Shown: one piece after another, positions 20,701-30,594 of the stretch | Numbering within the stretch: position 1 is the first letter of the stretch | How the letters are laid out: each line of letters starts with the position of its first letter | DNA from: Prorocentrum cordatum | Lineage: Eukaryota > Sar > Dinophyceae > Prorocentrales > Prorocentraceae | Direction: 5' to 3' | Length of the DNA: 64,000 nucleotides | NCBI GenBank assembly: GCA_963575745.1 | Contig: CAUYUJ010008069.1 | Coordinates: forward strand, 282,501-346,500 | Notes under the pieces: model-generated | Database searches by the model: none | Told to the model about the DNA's origin: nothing | The model's input: the letters and a program-made list of their open reading frames with translations, nothing else | Program-made: the position numbers and the translations under genes

Positions 20701-21218
20701 TGTGTTCTACCCATCCTCTCAGTGCGGTGAAACCTGTCGCCGGTCAAACCGAGACGACGGGTGGCGAGGGACCCGCCGCAATTACCTTCGATTTCACCGC
20801 CGTCTGCGGGTCCCAGACCCAGCAGATGCTTGAAGGAAAGGTCGATCTAGATCTGCCCAATGGACTGGTGTACCATCACCGTGATGATGACTCTTTGAGC
20901 ATCACAATGACGATGAAAGAAGCCATTGATGTGGCTGCGCAATACGTCATGGAGTACACATGCTACCACTCGGACACGAGCGCGACCGATAGCTTGCGCC
21001 TAACGGGAGAAGTAACACATGATGTCCCTGATGATGTGCGACAGACCATTGAGTGGAATTGGAAGATTCCTGTTGAAGACCTTGAGTTCGGTTTCCGTAT
21101 CATGCGCGTGATCGTGATCGTCCGTGAGTTCATCAGTTATTTTATTGCTGAAGGGGTACATTGCGTGCCCCTCGGAAGGGTTTCTCACCCGCGACACAGA
21201 CGCAGGGTACGACAATGA
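17792..21218 (+). CDS. Large unrecognised protein in two overlapping frames
   Basis: Frames 17792-19123 and 18960-21218 join near 19050, giving a protein of roughly 1,100 residues. The first third is low complexity; from about 18370 it reads as folded protein (HLSLEDRARFIGITPIHLK, YARSSGGWVYFGDLVEKM). The second frame contains strand-helix stretches, a CPSCNNQVKYKY half zinc ribbon (about 19890), Trp-rich segments (HWSDRADAFIQSVPWDDD, GPFFQYLAPLKRRFIKWIA) and an acidic tail. The HLARHCSDY...GGWVYFGDL stretch is faintly like the N-terminal domain of KptA/Tpt1 RNA phosphotransferases, but not enough to assign. Function unknown. Confidence 0.35.
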
Positions 21219-22318
21219 CAAGTGTCTCACGGACGTATGCGCGCTTGATTGCCGCATCCGTGCGGCTGTGGAGACAGATGACCTCATTGAGGCATGGGCC
21301 CGTGACATGGGCAGACAGGGTCGCGCAGAGATCCGTCGCCAGGGCATGAAGCTGCAAGATGCTGTCTTCTGGCAAGACCCATGCGTGGAAGCAACTGAGC
21401 TCCAAGACAGCGATGAAGGCCCCTTTCGGACTGCCTGTGGCAAATATGGTGCCTATGTTGCTACTGCCGCGAGGGGTATTGTCAGATACGCTAAAATGCA
21501 GCATGAAATACGTCTTCGTGAGGAGGGAGGCGCTGGCGAGCCCTCCGTCGGCCCAGCCGGTTCGGAAGGGTTCCTGTTGCGAAAGCAAGGCCAAGCCATG
21601 CTGTTCGCCCTGATCCCCTTCCTCCGCCTAGAAGGCCCGACGTCCAAGACGATCGGGCCAACGAGGACGTTACTGAGTCTCCTAACTCCGCCTTCGGTCA
21701 AACCGTCACGGCTGGAGAAGAGTATTCGAGACGTTCTTCTGATGGGGACGCATGGTATTGGTCAATGTCCGCGCGCGCGGCGGGGCCATGGATGCCGGGC
21801 GCGCCGCTGGTGGCTACAACCCCGAGGTCCAGTACCCGCAGCACGCGGATGATGAGTTGCAGGGGCACTGGCCCCATCGCAACTCCATTGACTGGATGTC
21901 CCGCGAGGAGGACGAGAGTCGGACGTGGCACTTCGCGCTCCCCTACGACTACGACTATTACTTTCGGAGAGAGAAAGGCAAGGGGTACACCAAGAACAAG
22001 GACAAGGACAAGTACAACAGGTTAGCTCCCTATGCTGGCCGTGGTAAGGGAGGCAGGCCAGCTCCGTCTTACGCGCCCAGCTGGCCAGACGGGAGGCTAA
22101 TCGTCTTCGAACCCGAGACCTCCATCTCCGCCTTCGCAGGGGCGGTATCTCTAGCACGACAAGTGAGGGCATACAAAGGCCGTGCGACAAAGTCGCTACG
22201 GCACCGACCGAACGACATAGTCGTGTCGGCGGAGAGGTCTTATTTAAATATTGGTGGGGTTCGTCGGGTTTTCTCCGGCTCTCAGCCCCCTGGCAATCAC
22301 CGTCGAGCGGTAAAATGA
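21124..22318 (+). CDS. Unrecognised helical protein, last ORFs of retroelement region
   Basis: Frame 21124-21852 (start unclear; good coding from about 21200) gives a charged helical protein (AVETDDLIEAWARDMGRQ, TACGKYGAYVATAARGIVRY). It overlaps frame 21752-22318, which is Tyr/Asp/Lys-rich (ALPYDYDYYFRREKGKGY, then KNKDKDKYNR) and ends with ASLARQVRAYKGR-like basic sequence. These may be one protein with a frameshift near 21780. The last CC(C)AG hairpin of the family (21549-21559) is here. No family recognised. Confidence 0.3.
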
Positions 22319-22632
22319 TTTTGGGGTTCGCTCCGGTGGCTGTAAATATGTACAGGCTGGGTGGGCTGTGGCTGGTTGGACTCTACGAAACCCGCCGCGG
22401 GGGGAGTAAATATGCTCCTCTCCGCCTCATCATGAACCTGCCTCTCCTCTTGCCTGCCTTGCCATACCTTGACATTGGTATCACTGTATACCGATGCTGT
22501 ATCTACTGCTCGAGTGAGAAGGAGCGCGCCGGGGGGCGAATGGGCGGCCCGTGTCGTCGCCCGTCCCTGGCCGGACTCCTCACTTCCTATACTTGAGTGT
22601 AGTTGCTTAACGGATAACCTATAGTTTCATCG
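22319..22632. other. AT-richer non-coding stretch after the last ORF; possible element 3' end
   Basis: No credible ORF. Contains two GTAAATATG sites (about 22340 and 22404), a purine run GGGGGGAG (about 22397-22404) and TATA-like bases upstream (22234-22243). A 3' untranslated region or LTR would fit here, but no matching copy was found in the window. Confidence 0.25.
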
Positions 22633-22917
22633 ATGTCTCATCCCGTATCCTCTACCACTGAGCAGAGTCAACATGAGACCTTAATTCCTTTAGCATCTTA
22701 CCCCGATTCTCAGAGGAAAGACTACCCTATCCTGCGAGTGGCCGGCTGGTCAGTTGTGGTCTACGACGCGAACCGCAGGCTGATCGCTGAGGCTTGGGGC
22801 GCTGCCCCGCTCAGCCAGGGCCCAGAGCAGCTGGCCAGGGACGGTTAGGACTACGCTGTGAAGGTGCTGACGGACACCGATCCCCAATTCGTTGTCTTGC
22901 AGGCGGCAGGGGCTTAG
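22633..22917 (+). pseudogene. Possible LINE RNase H remnant
   Basis: The frame beginning ATG 22633 reads VAGWSVVVYDANRRLIAEAW followed by LARDG; after a TAG at 22846-22848 the same frame continues DYAVKVLTD before another stop. The pattern (GW.V...d....a..G..P...Q....DGEDYA) is what I recall from the RNase H end of dinoflagellate LINE-type elements. The rest of the domain cannot be followed. This is pattern recall, not alignment. Confidence 0.3.
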
Positions 22918-23658
22918 GCGGGGTTGAGGCAGTGACGAACCGCAGGAGCGGGACAATGAAAGAGACAAGATCTCGCTTGCCTCCAGGTGTCCATGCGCGT
23001 GGCCAGCAGACAGTCCGAGACGGACGCGCGGGCTACCCTGGGGCGCACTGCTGTTGCACATGGTGTTGCATGCGGATAGCTTTCGCAGCTCCGCCACCTT
23101 CTCACCAGCTTCGCATGCGGAGGATGACGCCCACACGCGATGAGTGCGCGCTGAGTGGGGGAATGCTTCTAACAGGGGCCTGACCCGGGCCTTCCCTCAC
23201 GGAGGCGGCATGGAAGACTTGCCCATGTCCGTGCTGACCCATGTCCGTTCCATTGTCGTTGCTCCACCGGGCAGCTACGGGAATCATTAAGCCTGAGCCA
23301 CACCGCCAGCCCCTCTAAAGCCGTTCTTCTGGAGCGAATTGCCGCGGATGCCGACCGCTGCTGCGCGACAACTTGGGGAGCCCAGCGCCGCGCTCAAGCA
23401 TGGCCATGTTGTGAAAGGAACCCGTCTCATACCCTCATCTCTACTCCTCACTCGCCTGTTTGCTCGCCTTTTGGCTCGGGGTATTGGCTTAGATCAGGGC
23501 GCTCATCGCACAGGAGGAAAAGATCCCTATCTTTCCCTCCTTCCTCTACCTACGGACCAGGGGTTCCGCGCCTTTGTGCTCTAACCCCATGCGCAGGTTA
23601 TCAGCCCTTAAAGCTCACCGTTCACCGAACCCTGCGTCGCGATCTCGCTCGCAGCCCC
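22918..23658. other. No gene recognised
   Basis: Short frames only, many stops in all frames, no tandem repeat. It may be decayed LINE or retroelement leader sequence. Confidence 0.4.
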
Positions 23659-25142
23659 GATGGATCCCCCGCGGCGCATGCGCCGTAAGGGGTCCTTCGC
23701 GGCTCAGCGTCCGTGCTCTCCGACGGCGCGACGGCTCGGTGATGAGTTGGAGAGCCTTGGAGGTGACCGCGTGGGTGTCCCAGATACCCCCCCCCTCCCA
23801 GCCCCCCCAGCTCCGACGGACCCGAGGCGCGTCTAGCGGCTGAACTTCGCCGCCTCGCCGCCCACGGTGGGACAGGAGAAGGAGTAGGAGCAGGCGCTGG
23901 AGGAATTCATGCGCCTACCTTCGATCCTCCATCTCCTCTTCCTACGTCGGGAGCAATCCCTACTGCGTCGGGCGCGATCCCCACTGGTCCCGATACTCCT
24001 GGGCGCTTCCGCGCAAACCGCCGCTGGAACAGCGGCGATGGCCCAGCCAGCCCTGCCACCGCCCCCGCGTCGGCACACGCGGCAGCTTTCGAGGAGCTAG
24101 GCAGACCAGTGGCGGCACAGCCGCAGACGCAGCATCCCAAGGTATCATCATCTCATCCGACACCACACACGGCCCTAGCCGCAGCTCGCCCATGCGTAAC
24201 CGTCGTGAGGCCGCAGGCCCCTACGACGAGAATAGGTCGAGCCCGCGTGCGGCCTCTCAGAGGCCACGCACTCCTCGCGAGAGGGTGCATCAGGGAGCAG
24301 ACGCTCCTCACCTCTTTCTCTCAGACGACCTGCCGGCAGCTACGCCCGCTGCAGGTGAACTTGCTGAGCTGCGAGACCAGGTTGAAACCTTCGTGCCCAG
24401 GCAGTACTCTGGACTCGTGCAGAGCGTTCAAACGAACGCCGCACACACTGCCGCTCTTCGGCAAGATTTCGACGGCGCCTTAGCGATCATAGATTCCAGG
24501 ATGGCTGAAGATCGTCGTCTCCTAGGAGAGCTGCAGTTTCAGGTTGACCGTGAAGTGTCGCACTCAGGTGAGCGGTCCGCGACGGTCGAGCACCTGCGCA
24601 ACTACCTTGTGCAGATGGAGCAGCAGCTTGTCGTCGTCCGCGACACAGGCGTGTCTGCGGTCAGGATCTCGCATGACGAGATCCAGGATCAGCTGCGCAA
24701 TCGACCACCTCCGCCCGAGGCACACGACCTCGGCGACTTTGAGTCCCAAATCAATGATCTTCGATCAAATATGGAACACACTACGGCTACGCTTCGTGCT
24801 GAAGCAAGTACCAGCTCGTCGACCCAGATCGGCATGTTGCAGAATACAGAGAGAGTCGTCGCTCAACGGCTTGGTGCGACCAACGCTGTCGTGCAGCCTC
24901 TCACTGACCGGATCTCTGTGATCGAGCAGCGTTTACATGGTGTACAGGACCCCCTGGCAGAGTTGCGTGTTGGACGAGCCCAGACTGGCCAGCTGGGATC
25001 TCCTCCTACGGTTTACGATCTCGCCCCCTTCGCTGACAGGCTGCAGGAAGTTAGGACGGCGGCGGACCACGCGCAGTCTGAGCTCTCCCTAGGCTCAGTG
25101 GGCCAGGTCGCCCCCCAGAGGACATTCGAGCGTTCCAGGTAG
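23659..25142 (+). pseudogene. Gag-like coiled-coil ORF, retroelement 2 (frame-broken)
   Basis: A plausible start is ATG 23659 (MDPPRRMRRKGSFAAQRP, then ARRLGDELESLGGDRVGVPD). A frameshift at the C run near 23790 and another near 24130 lead into the open frame 24192-25142. That frame has a coiled coil over residues about 55-300 (AAGELAELRDQVETF, VEHLRNYLVQMEQQLVVV, TDRISVIEQRLHGVQDPLAE). It ends at TAG 25140-25142. No zinc finger, protease or Pol follows, so this is a truncated or interrupted element. It resembles the N-terminal coiled-coil part of Gag in the flanking elements, but I cannot show that it belongs to the same family. Confidence 0.4.
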
Positions 25143-25159
25143 GGGACGGATACGTTCGA

Positions 25160-25262
25160 GTTCAGAAGGGGGGGCGGTCATCGTTTTTTGGAAGCTTTTG
25201 AATTCAGAGGGGGGTTCAGCTACCAATGCGATTTTCCAATGGGGTTCCCAGAGGGGGGCCGA
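25160..25262 (+). repeat. Three CAGA-plus-G-tract sites
   Basis: CAGAAGGGGGGG, CAGAGGGGGG and CAGAGGGGGG occur within 100 bp, spaced about 35-45 bp, just after the Gag-like ORF. They resemble polypurine tracts or a G-quadruplex-prone array. No LTR edge could be confirmed beside them. Confidence 0.3.
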
Positions 25263-25299
25263 CGTAGAGTTCAGACAAAGCGAACTTGCTGCACATTGG

Positions 25300-26445
25300 A
25301 AACCAGCGGCCAGTAGGAGGAGGGGGAGGAGGAGGAGGAGGAGGAGGCCGAATAGGAAGAGGAGACCGAAGACGAGGAGGAGGACGAGGACGAGGAATCA
25401 TAAATTTCCAGCGTGAGGTACTCAGGTCTCGCACGCTGCACGAACGCTGCTCTCTTGAACCCCACAGCAGAGAGCAAACTGTACGTGGTATCCCTCCCCT
25501 CCTCGCCTCCATGTATCTCCTCAGCCCTCGCATCATCGTCAGTCTCACCGCCATTTCACGAATCTCACATACGCGATCAAATTACTTCGACACTGCCCAC
25601 GCGCTCGCCCAGCAAGAGGCAAGAGGGTGAGATATCAAGATAGGCCTTGGGGGGGGGAGAGTTCCAGCCTCGCGGCCCCGCGTCATTAGACGCGGTCGCG
25701 AAGGCGCATCAGAAACATCTCACGCAAAAAAAAAAAAGATCCTCATCCTCCCTCTCGGGGCCCCCTCCCCCGCCCCCCATCCCCTCCGCCCTCCGCCCCC
25801 TCTTCCCCCATTATCCTCCTCCTCCTCCGCCTCCTCCTGCCTCCTGCCCCCAGTGCCCCTCCTGCTCCTCCTACTCCTTCTGTCCCTGCTGCTCCTGCTC
25901 CTGCTCCTGCTGCTCCTGCTGATGCTCCTGCTCCTTCTCCCACTGCTTACTGCTTGCTGCTCCTGCTTCTCCTGCTCCTACTGCCCTTCCCGTTCCTGCT
26001 CCTGCTGCTGCTCTTGCGCCTGCTGCTGCTGCTGCTGCTGCCGCTGCTGCTGCTGCCGCTGCTGTTTCGGCTACACGCCGGCGCGGCTCAGCGCGCCGGG
26101 GGCCGCCGGGGCGGCGCAGGCGCCGGCCGCCGCTGCCGCCTGGGCGCGGCGAGGGAGTGAGAGTTCAGGGAGTGGGCGGACGGGGGTAAGGATAACAATA
26201 AAGACAGGAGAAAGGAGGAGGGGAGACAATAGAGACGCGGGAAGAGGGGGGCAGGAAAGACGAGGGGGAGCGGAGTGAAGGAGGACAAGAGAGGGGGGGA
26301 GGGAGGAGGCAGGGGGAAGGGAAGGAGGAGGGGGGAGGGCGAGGGGCGAGGCGAGGGAGGTGAGGTAACGAGGACGGGTAAGGAGGGAAGGAATTAGGTC
26401 GGGGTCGGGGAGCCCTCTCCCCCTCCTGCTCCTACTCCCACGAAC
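25300..26445. repeat. Low-complexity spacer: (GGA)n, (CTC)n and (CTG)n tracts
   Basis: (GGA)n-rich at 25317-25400, CTC/CCC-rich at 25740-25850, CTG/CTC at 25850-26065 including an imperfect (CTG)n run at about 26020-26060, then GGA/GGG-rich at 26150-26400. Frames through it encode poly-Leu, poly-Ser or poly-Cys and are not genes. A non-repetitive island at 25430-25720 has no recognisable coding. Confidence 0.7.
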
Positions 26446-27612
26446 CCTTTTATGGCGCAGGTGGTCTAGAGGGGGGTCCTCCTCGAAACCCATTCTTCCC
26501 CTTCGGGGATGGGGGTGCCCCTCCCCCCGCCCTCTCCCCTGGACCTGGGCGGGGCGCCCCGCGAGGTGTCGCCCAAGACGGCTCCAAGACGGCCTCAGAG
26601 AGCCCAAGATGACTTCCAAGATGGCTCAAGATATCCAACACTGCCTGAAGACCGCCCCAAAACGGCTCCGAATGGCCAACGGCCAAGGAGGCCCCGAAGA
26701 CGCCGAAATCTTTCAACAATTACCTCAACACATTCTCAATGTTGTCTTGATGTGTCGCCTCTTCGTTTCCGATGGTGATCTGAAGCCCCAAGATATCTAA
26801 GAAGGCCCCAAGAGAGGCCCAGGGGAGTCCCAAGACGGCCGCAAGAGCGCCCAAGAGCGCCCCAATAGCACCCCAAGAGGCGATATTTGGGGCCCCCGAA
26901 ATCCAGGGCCATTTTAGGCCCCCCTCTTATCGATCTCCTCCAACATTGCCCCATAGCGCATCGAAGGCCCCCGAGAGCGCCCCAAGAGCCCCAACGCGCG
27001 CCCAGACGGCCCCGAGAGGCGCCCAAGGGGCCTCCAAGAGGCTCCCAAGAGACCCCCAAGAGGCCCCACACGGATCCCAGAGGCACCGAAGACGCTTAAA
27101 GACGGCCCTGGGCCCGCCAAGATGTCCCCCGAGACGACCCCAGAGGCCTTTAAAAAGTTTCCAGGAGACCTCTGATGATATTCCGATAAGTATTGAAAAG
27201 GCTGCTGGGTTTTCTATTCGCCTTGTGCTCCTCCTCATCATTATCCTCATTATCCTTCTCCTCCTCCTCCTCCTCCTCCCCCTCATCCTCCCTTATTCAC
27301 CTCCGTCTCATTATCCTCCTTATCCTCCCCCTACGCATCCTCATCATCACCATCAGCAGCATCATCATCATCATGATCATCATCATTATCATCATCACCA
27401 TCATCATGGTCATGATGATGATGATGATGATGATGATCATCATCATCATCATCATGTCTCCTCAACTCCCTCATCCATGCATCCAGCCTGCTCCTTCTCC
27501 TCATCCCTCCTTCGCTCGGTTCAGATGCCCCCTCCTGTGCTCCCACGCTTCCATGATCACCTCAACTCGCCTGGGTGTCGTTTCTGAATGGGCTGGCGGG
27601 GATGCGCGAAGC
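26446..27612 (-). repeat. Dispersed ~1.1 kb repeat, copy 1
   Basis: Shares ordered blocks with 55071-56126: GGCGCAGGTGGTCTAG at the low-coordinate end; GGACCTGGGCGGGGCGCC then CGCGAGGTGTCG; a long body of imperfect units such as CCCCAAGACGGCC and CAAGAGCGCCCC; CGATAAGTATT; and, at the high end, TGATCACCTCAACTCGCC through GGGGATGCGCGAAGC. On the minus strand the low end reads CATAAAAG before GGTT, like a 3' splice site. The other copy lies in an intron of gene E and includes its exon edge, so this copy may be a mobile intron or a fragment of a duplicated gene E. Simple repeats (CTC)n and (CAT)n interrupt it at 27230-27460. Confidence 0.6.
27340..27460. repeat. (CAT)n/(ATG)n microsatellite with strand flips
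   Basis: CATCAT tracts, then GATGAT (about 27411-27438), then CATCAT again, so the array contains small inverted repeats able to fold. It lies inside dispersed repeat copy 1. Confidence 0.8.
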
Positions 27613-28388
27613 AACGAGGAGTTTTCCTCTCGCGGCCAGTGCGAGCGCTGACCCTATCCAACCCCTCCCTCCCTCTCCCCATCACCCCCCCCTCCCTTCA
27701 TCCCTCCAATCTCTCCCTCCCTCTCTCCTCTTCCCTCCCCCTCGCCCCCCCCCTCCGCCCTCCCTCTCCCTCCCCGAGCAGGCCCGGGAAGGGCGGGGCC
27801 TACAGGGCCACCGCCCCCCTCTCTCCTATCCCCCCTCCCTCCCCCCCATCTTCTCCCCGACCTCACGGCGGGCAAGCCCGTGCTGGCCTCCTTGGCCGTC
27901 GGCCCGCCAGCTCCCTTGAAAAAGCCAGGCGCGACCTCGCGCCTGGCGCGAGGGCGGCGCAATGCCGCCCTCCTGAAAGTAGCCTGAAAGGCTCCCGCGC
28001 TGCCGCGCTAGCAAGCGGCGGCCCGCGGCGGCACTCGTCGTCGTCGTGGTCGTTGTCGTGGTCGTCGTGGTCGTCGCGGTCGTGGTCGTGGTGTCGTCGT
28101 CGTCGTCGTCATCGTCGTCGTCGCCGTCGCCATCCACGAAGGACGACGACGACGACGACGATGACGACGACGACGCGCAGATGGATGATCCATCTGCGCG
28201 GCGGGCCTCGTCATCGTCCTCGTCGCCCCTCTCGTCCTCGTCATCGCCAGCTGTGGCCATCGTCCTCGTCATCGTCATTGTCCTCGTCGTCGTCCGCCTC
28301 GCCGCGATTGCTGGGCAATCAGCGCCCCTGGCACGCTGCCGCATGCGGCGCGCCTGCGCTGCGCTGCAGCCCGGCAGCACTCACTCAC
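27613..28388. repeat. Downstream flank of gene D: C-rich and (GTC)n/(GAC)n tracts
   Basis: C/T-rich at 27655-27850, then a GC-rich palindrome at 27924-27947, (GTC)n at 28035-28125 meeting (GAC)n at 28141-28176 (inverted), then TCGTC-rich to 28300 and a GC-rich stretch before the gene D stop at 28389. No coding frame is credible. Confidence 0.6.
27924..27947. other. Perfect 11-bp palindrome downstream of gene D
   Basis: GCCAGGCGCGA, spacer CC, TCGCGCCTGGC. The core CAGGCGCGA..TCGCGCCTG recurs at 38353-38372, which lies a few hundred bases downstream of another minus-strand gene. Confidence 0.6.
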
Positions 28389-30495
28389 TCACGAGGCCTT
28401 CATGCCAGCCAAATGGTCCCGGGCCGCGACCGCCAGCGCGTTGGGGGTGCCGTGCTGCATCAGGCACTTGCACACGTCGGACAGGAGCGCCTCCGTGTCC
28501 TTGCCAATGGGCTCGCCCGTGCCCTTGTCGACCTTCGCCTTGCACATGACCACGGCCTTGGCGCCGCCGAAGTCGGAGTCGCCGACCTGCTCCCAGAACA
28601 AGCTGCCAGGCGGGAGGTACATGGCCTGGCCAGTCTCCTGCTTGCCGTACCAGACGGGGTGGCCCTGCGCGATGAAGCTGTCGAAATCCTTCTGGGGCAA
28701 GTCGCGCAGGAACCCCGCCACCACCTTGCCGTCGTACTTTTTGCCCAAGGAGTCCAAGTAGTGGTACACAGACGCACCGCTGACGACGACGAACGTCTTG
28801 CTGCCGCCAAGGCGCGCCCTGAAAGTGGGCAACTGCCCCAGCTCAAACGCCGAGGTCTCGAGCTTCTTGTCCACGACGTAGATGCTCGGGATCAAAGCGC
28901 ACCGCAGCGAATCCGGCTTGATCGCCGCCGCCGCCGCCGCCGCCGGAGGCACAATGCGCTGCTCCGCGTGGAACAGGCCATTCAGGACGCTCTCCATGCC
29001 ATCGGCAGCCATCGGAGTGAGGGCCTTCTGACCCCTGCGATTCTTGGCCTTCTCCTCCGTGCCCGGGAAGCTCTCCATGTAGGCCATGCACTGGCCGCGG
29101 AGCTCCATCGAAGCCGGGACGTCTCCGATCAGGCACGGCAAGGCCGGGTCGAACGCGCCGTCCGCCTCGAGCAGCGTCACCTCGAGCAGGCGAACGTCGA
29201 TCTTGGAATCCTCGGGCTTCGTCTGCAATGCCGCCAGCACGAAGTCGTGCACCGTCTGCTTGCCCGAGCTGGCGGCAGCGCCACTTCCTCTGAGGGTCCA
29301 TGCCCGATCCCCTCCCCTTCCCCCACCCCATTTCCCCTCCTCCCCATCCCGAACCCATCTGACACAGACCCCGCCCCTCATGGGAGGGGTAGGCGGGGTG
29401 CCCCCCTCTCCCCCATCGCCTAGATAACCACCCTCAGGTTCGCAACCGCGTCTCCTCCGGAGAGCTTCTTCTGCCGCGCCTGCTGGATCGTGGTGGCCAC
29501 CCTGGCCTCGGCAGCCTTGACCATCGTCTGGAGCTCCGTGAGGGCCGTCTTGCGCTGCTTCCAGCGCATCCCCACTGAGCTCAGCTCGGCCTTGGACATG
29601 CACCGCTTGATCTCCCCTGGGATGGCCTCGAACTCCTCGAGAGTCAACAGGCCGCGGTACTGGCGAGATGGGGCGGCCATGCCAATGCCAAACTCGCCGT
29701 CGTTGCAGTTGCCTAAGTTATGACTCACCTTCGCGATGTACGAGCGGAGCCTGGAGGCGTCTGCCTCGACGCCCGTCGCCACTGACGTCGACGCATGGCT
29801 CGTCGGCGGCTTCGCCGCACCCTTGGCTTTCGGCGTCATCAGGCCTCGCGACGCCTCAGCCTCCTGAGCTTGCTGCTGGGCGGCTTCGGCTTGGTCCAGT
29901 TTCTCCAGCGCTACCTTCATCATCTTCTCTGCCTCAACGTCGAAGCCCAACTTGTCCTTCGCGACCTGCAGGCCGGCAAGATACTCCTCGACGATCTGCG
30001 GCGGGCAAGTGCTCGGCGGGGGGTCGGGGAGGAAGTTGTTCTTAATGAAATCCTTGTCTTCATCGGATATGTCTGGCCGAGCCCCCGCCGCCGCGCCACC
30101 TGGGACACATTCGATAAGAAAAAATCACCGTTCGCTCCCAATCGCCTCAACTCCACTCAACCCCATCTCCTCCATCCTTCTCCTCCATCCTCCTTCTCGT
30201 CCTCTCCCCCTGCCCAGTTCTCCGCCCACCTGCTATCCGCCCCCCGAGCTCAATCCCCCCCGCTCGCCGCCCCCCTCGAGGGCCGATGGCTGGCGCCACC
30301 GCCGCCGCCGCCGCTGCGACCGCCGCCGCCCCAGGACAGGCGGGGGAGTTCGCTGCGGGGCGGGGCGGATCGGGATAGAGGAGGATGAGGAGGGAGGATG
30401 AGACAGGGGGAGGGAGGAGGACACAGGAGGAGGGGGAGGGAGGAGGAAGAGGGAGGAGGGAGAAGGTGGAGGTGGAAGTAGGAGGGAGAAGAGAG

Positions 30496-30594
<99 letters not shown>

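Larger units (their letters stand above)
436..21559 (+). repeat. Dispersed mini-hairpin family, stem 3-7 bp around a CC(C/A/T)AG loop
   Basis: At least 30 short inverted repeats share the pentaloop CCCAG or CCAAG (rarely CCTAG or CTAAG) while the stems differ but stay complementary. Examples: 436-450 GGTGG/CCACC; 1402-1414 CAGG/CCTG; 1461-1475 GGCTG/CAGCC; 3503-3517 ACCGG/CCGGT; 4099-4117 CTGGCGG/CCGCCAG; 4237-4249 CTGA/TCAG; 7583-7595 GTGG/CCAC; 9974-9986 ACCG/CGGT; 11563-11577 GGCCG/CGGCC; 11843-11855 TCGG/CCGA; 12937-12949 GCGA/TCGC; 13083-13097 GCCGA/TCGGC; 19146-19160 CCTGG/CCAGG; 20229-20241 GTGG/CCAC. They fall mainly in linker parts of ORFs, giving Ala-Gln-Pro or Ala-Lys-Pro. Only one similar site was noticed after 22.3 kb (24039-24049). 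Confidence 0.7.
1..22318 (+). mobile_element. Large Ty1/copia-type retroelement with extra downstream ORFs (5' end outside window)
   Basis: Domains run in copia order on one strand: Gag coiled coil and CCCH fingers (to 4337), aspartic protease with DTG (about 4826), integrase HHCC and core (5.8-6.6 kb), reverse transcriptase with YVDD (8634-8645), then RNase H (9.2-9.95 kb). Integrase before RT is the copia (not gypsy) order. From 10.5 to 22.3 kb the same strand carries further long ORFs that share the CC(C/A)AG hairpins found in gag and pol, so I infer that they belong to the same unit. Frames change many times and in-frame stops occur, so this copy is probably not autonomous. No LTR pair could be seen because the 5' end is missing; whether the 3' ORFs really belong to the element is inference. 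Confidence 0.6.

Noticed and set aside
1-22700. LTR pair bounding retroelement 1
   Set aside because: The 5' end is outside the window. The AT-rich boxes at about 4330 and 22235 look slightly alike but the similarity does not extend.
25740-26280. Long frames of poly-Leu, poly-Ser, poly-Cys or poly-Pro (also at 37.4, 42.7-43.4, 44.6, 57.5-58.6 and 59.2-59.8 kb)
   Set aside because: They are driven by (CTC)n, (CTG)n or (CT)n repeats, are open in several frames at once and on both strands, and show no globular sequence.
26616-26640. GATGGCTCAAG as another spliced-leader relic
   Set aside because: It lies inside the dispersed repeat where the other copy has GATAGCTCAAG, and lacks the GCCATTTT part.
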